Assembly (NCBI RefSeq): GCF_958298935.1
Contig: NC_084933.1
Location: 11,391,001 to 11,455,000, forward strand
Length of the DNA: 64,000 nt
DNA from: Phragmites australis
Lineage: Eukaryota > Streptophyta > Magnoliopsida > Poales > Poaceae
Reading direction: 5' to 3'
The notes under the pieces were generated by a model. The model did no database searches. It had not been told where the DNA came from and saw only the letters and a list, made by a program, of their open reading frames with translations. The position numbers and the translations under genes are program-made. This document shows, piece after piece, positions 57,801 through 64,000 of the stretch. The stretch's first letter is position 1; each line of letters opens with the position of its first letter.

Positions 57801-59994
57801 CCAGTTTTGGTTTGCTACAGTTGAACTTGTTTAGATAAGTGGGTGGTGCTTTGGTTGCCTATCTGAGCCATTTGACATTCGAACCACGCAGCCATCGAGT
57901 TTTTCATTTTGACCTGAATTATTTACGCATTGTACATGTAAAGCTACTAGAATTATTAGTCAATTTTGTAAAACTATGCATTTGGTGGCAAAACTGTCAG
58001 GAAAGTTCATACTTAAGATCTCATTCCTTAGAGCTATATATTTAGCATAGAAAATTGTCTATAAACCCTATTCAATCACATTGAACTGGTTCTGGGAAGG
58101 CGGATCTGCATTTCAGTTGCATGATTGCTCGCTTTCAGTGTGATGGTCTAACTGATGTTTATTTTTTGATAATTTTCTGTGGTAAGGGCCTTTTTGCAGT
58201 TGCTATGCGGTGCTGCGTTGTGCTTATTTTTTAACTTGTTTTGGTGAAGCAATTGTGAAAAACTTAGCACCATGTTTGGCATCAGATTTTTTTTAACAAA
58301 TCCTCACACCCAATTGCTCATCTTCCCCTGTTTTCTGTCAATGTGGATTTTTTTCTTTGGTAACCAAACCATGGTTTCTCCTATTTGTAAAAGAAGAAAT
58401 ATCTAATTTTGCAACATAGATTAGGAAATTATCATAACTACAGCAATGCTAAAAGGAGCCTAATATGTCTCTCTGTGAAATGCAATATTCACCTTTGAAC
58501 TTGCTTGCTGTTTTTTTCTAGTTTAAAATTTAATATACTCATTGGGTGCAGATTGCATTTCTACCAAGGAGTCCTCATGGTTTTGGATGGCTCAGGCCTG
58601 CAATCGGTGTAATTGAGCTTTCTCAAAATATCATCCAGGTATTTTCTTTATGTCTTCCCCCTTTTTTTTTCTTCAGGCAACCTGTGGTGAACCATTTATA
58701 ACTGAACTGTGTTCCACCTGTAAGGTTTGTCATGCATCTGCTAATTCTTGAAACGTCCGAGGAGATGTTCTGTTAATTATTGCCTTGAAAACTGAACTGT
58801 CTTCAATTTATAATTTCACATGCTCCAATATGTCTTTTGGCTTGTATTACTGCATTTGCTTCCAGTTCATAAGCTGGTTCATCACCATTAATGGCAATGA
58901 GAATATTTGGATGTCCACATATGTAGGCTGTGCCTCTGAGCGCCCGAAAAGCTGGTGGAGGTAACTCGGAAGGAATAGCACCTTTCTTGCAGCTGCCACA
59001 TTTTACAGAAGCAACTGTGAAAAAAATTGCTCGCAAGGTGTCTCCTTCATTGCCCTTCTCAATCTTTTTACGTAAAGTAAATTGAGCTAGGAATATCGAA
59101 AGCTGATATCCTGTTTTTAAAGCATTACTACTCTGGAATATAACAATCTCATTTCGTGTTGGACTACAGAAAATCCGTGCATTCCAAGAACTGTGTGACA
59201 TGTCTGTGGAGGATCGTGCTGCATTGCTGACACAAGTTGCTGGGCTTTCTGAAGAAGAAGCTCACGATGTACAGCTTGTTCTGGAGATGATTCCTTCTAT
59301 TGAAGTGGATATTAAATGCGAGACTGAAGGTGAAGAGGGCATTCAAGAGGGCGATGTTGTGACAATGTATGCTTGGGTCACACTTCAACGCCGCAACGGA
59401 CTAACTGCTGCGCTTCCCCATTCTCCTTTCTTCCCTTTCCATAAGGAAGAAAACTTCTGGTTGCTTCTAGCAGACGCTGCATCGAATGACGTTTGGTTAT
59501 CCCAGAAGGTCAGCTTCATGGATGAAGCTACTGCCATAACAGCAGCATCAAAAGGTATACAAGAAACCCAGGAGGCACTGGGTGCAAGCCCGAAGGAAAT
59601 AGGAGTTGCAGTTCGGGAGGCAGTGGACAGAGTGAAGAAAGGCAGTAGGTTGGTAATGGGCAAGTTCCAAGCCCCAGCAGAGGGCAATCACAACCTGACA
59701 TCCTTTTGCTTGTGCGACGGGTGGATAGGCTGTGACACCAAGACTAGCTTCAAGTTGAAGGTCCTGAAACGCAGCCGCACAGGAACCAGAGGACATGTGC
59801 CCGAAGAAGGGCCAGCAGCAGCAGAGGATGGCATCGAGGAGGAGGAAGAGGAAGAGGAAGAGGAGTATGACGACTACGAGAGTGAGTACAGTGACGATGA
59901 GGAAGATGAGAAGAACAAGGGGAAGGGTAAGGTTGCCAACGGAGTGGCACATCAAGGGGCAAACTCTGATATAGATTCTGGCAGCGATGAGTGA
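54819..59994 (+). CDS. ERDJ2: SEC63-type ER translocon J-protein (ERDJ2-like), complete, 10 exons
   Basis: Exons: 54819-55004, 55112-55207, 56002-56122, 56214-56320, 56431-56648, 57265-57442, 57530-57649, 58552-58638, 58927-59037, 59170-59994. They total 2049 bp and encode 682 aa; all introns are GT-AG and phases agree. Membrane spans lie at about residues 9-28, 70-88 and 191-213. A J domain (about 98-165) sits between spans 2 and 3 and has HPD at 127-129, so it should face the ER lumen and stimulate BiP. A Brl-type SEC63 domain follows (about 235-610). The tail is very acidic (a Glu run, then SDIDSGSDE with CK2-type sites), the part that binds SEC62 in yeast. A conserved [15 protein letters not shown] segment follows span 1. 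Length and order match Arabidopsis ERDJ2A/B (about 690 aa). It works with SEC61/SEC62 in post-translational protein import. Confidence 0.96.
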
Positions 59995-60183
59995 TAATAT
60001 ACCGTGTTATGTTCAACATAGACGCTTAACATCATTTGTTTTTGCCAGTTGTATCTTATGAGGCTTAACATATCCCCTTCTTATAGAGTTGTCAGTAATA
60101 GTATTATCAGTTTTGGTTATTATTTTTTTGTGTTGGATGGATGAACAATAATTGAGTCCAGGCTGATGGCCACAAAAGGACCG

Positions 60184-60189
60184 AATAAA
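60184..60189 (+). terminator. Candidate polyadenylation signal of SEC63
   Basis: AATAAA about 190 bp after the stop codon, preceded by a TTTTTTTG tract at 60123-60131. Plant signals are loose, so the exact site is uncertain. Confidence 0.45.
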
Positions 60190-60199
60190 ATCAATTCAG

Positions 60200-61544
60200 G
60201 GGGATGTTATCACGAGTTCTTGACCTGGGATTGAAGGGAGTGTTGCCCCGGTATTCACGTGAGTACGGGTGCTTGTCAACAACTACTGTGAAACGTGCAT
60301 GTAGACCAGCATCACTCCGGCGTCCGGCCTTGAGAAGCTCGACCACATTTTGGAACAAAGCTAAGAAAGAGAGATCAGAAAGCTGCTCTTGCCTGTGCTG
60401 CTGAACACATTGCTAAAATTTGTGTAAGATGAAGTCGCGAATCCTTTTGGTCATATGTATGCTCGTGATGCACAAATATGCTATACAAGCTAGCTATCTG
60501 AAGGGCGCACTTTCCTTCCTTCTCCCAGGTGAATTGTTGTTGATTGCGTCCAAACTTCCTCCCCTTTAATATAGACAACAAACGAATACCGGCATCTTGT
60601 CAATGCTTTACCGTACATATATTCCAGCAGTTCCTCTCTTATCTGGACGATGCTTACCGTGTTCCGCGTCATATTGTGCTTTCTCAATGGATCGGCAAAA
60701 TCTAGATTGCAGGTGATGATAAGAGATTTTCAATTGGAACTTTGGGTCCATACATGATAAGATGTTTTGAATAGTGTGACATCAAATATTCATCACAAAA
60801 CCTCAATTCTAGCTAATTGGCTCAACAAAATTTTCATTGACGGAAAATCTTAGAAACAACGAGAGGGTAAGTTCGTTCCAAACATTTAAGGGCCCTCAGA
60901 ACATGACATAAGAGGAGGCCCTTGAGAGAGTTAGGTCCTCTTGACAATTCCCTACTTTTTTGTCTTTTAGACTCCAACAATAAAGAATAATTCGTTATTT
61001 AGTGCAGGAGAAGTGTACCCGTAGGTTCCCATTGGAATTCATTCCATCTCCTAACTCACTTTTATCTCCCCATCAATAGAGACTAAAATACTAAAACGTG
61101 CTAGCTAATTATCTTCTGCACATTTCTTCTCTCTCTCGTTTCGCTTATAGTCCAAAGTGTTTTCTGTCATGTTTTGTTATCTGTACATGCGAGTAGGATG
61201 GCTGATGAAAGAAATATGTTGGATTCTCTATGGCTTGACTATATGAACTAAGTTAATACATTGTCACTACTAGACTTTAGTTCAAAAGGCACTGAACTCC
61301 AACACTTGTACCTCTGAAGACCTTCTACCAGCCGTCTTGTAGCTTTGACGCCAACATCAGCAGCTTCTTTTGATCCTGTTCCTTGAGTAGTATCTTTTAT
61401 TTCTCCAGAAGGTAGAAAATTTGGTACAAATTCCCGTTAGGCTCCCCGGGATACTTGTGCTCGATGGCAATCTTGTTTCTCTGGTTCTCTAGACAGCCCA
61501 AGAAATTGCTGCTAAACAGAGTAACCCCATATTATGACAAGGAT
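60200..61544. other. Intergenic, no gene recognised
   Basis: A 66-codon frame at 60204-60404 ends in a Ser/Cys-rich stretch. A +1 reading near 60360-60415 gives AALACAAEHIAKIC and a stop, which looks exon-like but is unassigned. The rest is AT-rich with no motif. Confidence 0.4.
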
Positions 61545-62336
61545 TACTGTGTAAACTCGAAGCCAATCTTGTAAGATCGACAATCATTGTTATGATCGGC
61601 AGGTGCCATTTCTTCAGCTTTGCTTTGCTGCCTGTTTCTGAAACATCATCAGCGTTTATATATATATTTAAACTAGAGTCTTTCCTTTCCATTTTCCTTA
61701 TTTGCCGAGTTGCTTCAAACCTACCATATATCAAATAGCAGTATATTGAATTAAAAACCAACATAAGAAACAACTTGACCACTTGCTGTTCCAAACAACA
61801 TGAGCACAAGAGAGATCATATCACCTTAACTATTCATGAGGCCTTGACGCACTATTCAGATCATTTCCACCTAAAACCACTGCACATTGTTGTATGCTAG
61901 TCTAGTTTGATGATTATTCATGGCTTAGAAAAAGGTAGTAACTACATTGATATTGAGAGTGGGCTTACACAAATAGTTCATTTTCTATTCAGACAAATGC
62001 TTGGAATTTGATCTTATTTTAATCAGCCTTTGGCATCGAGAAGATATATTGTTTATTCCTGCCAAGAGAAACATAATTTTATTCAAAAAACAAACACAAG
62101 TCATAATTCACACAAACACATAGCCATGAGATTCTGTGACACGTGCGCAGATGATGCGTCATGTTTAGCGGTCATATACACAAAAACAAAAGGAATCTAA
62201 GGTTTACAAGCAAAAGGCTTGAATAGCGTATAAACTTACCCCTTCATTTCGGACATCTGAATGTCCATGAGACACATATCAAACTTATGTGGTACATGCA
62301 GAAGGGAAAGAGCATATTTGCCACTTCCCACACATT
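61545..62336 (-). pseudogene. Two-exon fragment of a cytokinin-receptor-type histidine kinase receiver domain
   Basis: Exon A (62336-62240) encodes CVGSGKYALSLLHVPHKFD then MCLMDIQMSEMKG. Exon B (from 61720) continues FEATRQIRKMERK and later LKKWHLPIITMIVDL. The junction GG|G is in phase, with a GTAAG donor and a TAG acceptor. This is the response-receiver domain at the C-terminus of plant hybrid kinases of the AHK/CRE1 group, with the phospho-acceptor Asp in MDIQM. The usual MPEMDG has become MSEMKG. After TMIVDL the sequence no longer matches, so the conserved Lys region (SKPF) is absent. No kinase, CHASE or upstream receiver exons are nearby. A gene fragment or remnant; not a working receptor. 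Confidence 0.7.
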
Positions 62337-62981
62337 CTGCAATTGCCCAACAAATCAGAACAGGTTGTGTTAGTTACAAGAGCAAAAAAGTTCATCTTTT
62401 CCCCAATGGGAAATATCTACCGCAAATCAATTTTCAGTTCAGAGAATAAAATATATGCAAGAACGTAAGGACAGCTGCAGCCAAAAGTAGCAATGATACA
62501 AAGAAAAAGTATATCCAGCACAAATAGTTTTTTTTTTCAAATAGTCAGAACTATGATGGATCAACTAGTATTGAGCAGTTATACTTTGACGCAATAAAAA
62601 AAACTGCCTACAAATCTACAATCATTCTTATGCAACTGTTTTGTAACCAGATTCCTTGATTCCTCGTACGCAAACATCTTTGCAGAATAAGTTACTCGCC
62701 TGTGTGCAAGCATGTATCGACATGCCCTCTAAAAGTTTGAATGCTGAAGTGATTGCTTTATCATCTCTGGTACATATATAGCACTGGGAATTGCCTCTGA
62801 AGAGGATGCAACCATCAAACGGCATTTGATTTGTTATCGAGAAAATTCCTTATTTGCTATCGGAAGATAAGGTAATTTTCTATTTGTCATCCCATGAAAT
62901 AAATTTCTTTATTTGTTATTGTTTCTAATTTTCATTCTTTCACTGCCACTATCGTCCATTTGATCTATAAAAAAGACACAT
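62337..62981. other. Intergenic, no gene recognised
   Basis: AT-rich sequence between the kinase fragment and the copia fragment. A run of TTTGTTATCG / TTTGCTATCGG-like words occurs at 62829-62930 (four imperfect copies), possibly the end of a small transposon. Confidence 0.4.
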
Positions 62982-64000
62982 TTGACTTTAGGGAGGAGGA
63001 TGGCAACCTTGGGTGTGGCCAAGCTTGGTTTCAGATCATCCAAAGCAAATCCATCTTTGTTTGTTTACAATCAGGGAAAGGTAACAATGTATATGCTCAT
63101 TTATGTAGATGATATCATAATTGTTAGCTCAACACAGCAAGCCACAAGTCAACTGATTGCAAAATGAAAAGTTGAGTTTGCAGTAAAGGATTTGGGCTCA
63201 CTGGAATATTTCTTGGGCATTGAAGTTAAACCATAGAAGAAAGGAGTTTTACTCTCCTAGAAAAGGTATGCTATGGATTTGCTGAAAAGAGCAAAGATAG
63301 ACTCTTGCAAGGCTGTGTCAACTCCTATGGCGTCTAATGAAAAGATGATAAGAGAACAAGGGACATTGCTAAATGAGTCTGAATAGTTTCAATGCAGAAG
63401 TGTTGTTGGGGGACTTCAATACTTGACTATTACTCGACTTGACATCTCCTTTGCTGTCAACTATGTATGTCAATATATGTAGATTGCCACTGATGTTCAT
63501 TGGACAGCTGTGAAGAGATTACTGAGATATATTAAAGGGACAGTTGATCTTGGACTAAAACTTTAGGCTTCAACAACTGTGGGTTCGAGTGCCTTTAGTG
63601 ATGCTGATTGGGCCAGCTGTCCAGATGATCGACAAATGGATTTGATGTATTTCTAGTACCTAATCTTGTGTCCTGGTGTTCATGAAAGCAACATACTGTT
63701 TTATTTAGCACTAAGGCAAAGTACAAAGACATTGCAAATGTGACAGCTAAGATAATCTGATTGCAATCCCTACCAAAGGAGCTGGAAGTAACCATATATA
63801 AATCACCCATTCTCTGGTGCAACAATCTTGGGGCAACTTATCTCATGGCTAATTCAGTTTTCCACACTTGAACCAAGCATATAGAAGTGAATTTTCACTT
63901 TGTGTTAGAACATGTGTCTCAGAGGGCAATGAAGGTCCAGTTCATTTCTTCCAAGGATCAACATGCTGATATATTCACCAAGGCTCTACCAAGGATTCCT
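62982..64000 (+). pseudogene. Copia RT/RNase H fragment, running off the right edge
   Basis: Opens with KLGFRSSKANPSLFVYNQGK and the RT catalytic YVDDIIIVSSTQQATS (63103-63150), then KDLGSLEYFLGIEVK. RNase H pieces follow: [51 protein letters not shown], and near the end EVNFHF- and DIFTKALP-like sequence in shifted frames. Stops occur at 63165, 63232, 63259 and many later points; frameshifts break the RNase H end. The wording differs from the 10505-22418 element, so it is a different copia lineage of the common grass SSTQQAT type. LTRs are not in the window. Confidence 0.88.

Overview
The window is plant nuclear DNA, almost certainly from a grass (Poaceae). It has split genes with GT-AG introns, a GC-rich first exon of the cereal type, and very dense LTR retrotransposon content. 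Genus or species cannot be fixed from the sequence alone. No bacterial operon, CRISPR array, tRNA or rRNA gene was seen. Two host genes are clear: a NAB2/ZC3H14-like RNA-binding protein gene (minus strand, coding exons between 1246 and 3874, 3' part beyond the window) and a complete SEC63/ERDJ2-type ER J-protein gene (plus strand, ten exons, 54819-59994, 682 aa). Two host-like fragments are also present: a plant-mobile-domain pseudogene (53190-53905, minus) and two exons of a cytokinin-receptor-type histidine kinase receiver domain (61545-62336, minus).

Layout. 1-965 is a long inverted-repeat element downstream of the NAB2-like exons. 1246-3874 is the NAB2-like gene. 3920-4680 is a DNA transposon with target duplication inserted just upstream of its ATG, and 4773-4985 is a MITE. 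5196-32481 is one nested block. Its outer shell is a PIF/Harbinger-like element (GGGC...GCCC ends, TAA duplication). Inside the shell lie a reversed copia-type solo LTR (5265-7923) and a gypsy element (9422-31979). The gypsy element holds a full SIRE/Maximus-type copia element (10505-22418, duplication CAACC) and a chromovirus-like solo LTR (22627-25303, duplication ATCAC). 34182-39585 is a gag-only copia-like element. 41527-48264 is a deleted chromovirus. 48265-53177 is a rearranged LTR-internal-LTR-internal-LTR array of the same gypsy family. The PMD pseudogene, a TA microsatellite, SEC63, the kinase fragment and a degenerate copia RT/RNase H fragment follow to the right edge.

How the parts relate. 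The mobile elements are decayed; none looks able to move by itself. The two unusual retroelement features are: (1) the gypsy family carries gag plus a protease-like region but no RT/integrase, and has an intron-containing antisense gene with its own TATA box next to the 3' LTR; (2) the copia element has a third ORF after pol, preceded by a non-LTR copy of the LTR's CCGGAG/CTCCGG palindrome plus TATA arrangement. SEC63 is expected to work at the ER translocon; the NAB2-like protein is expected to bind poly(A) RNA in the nucleus.
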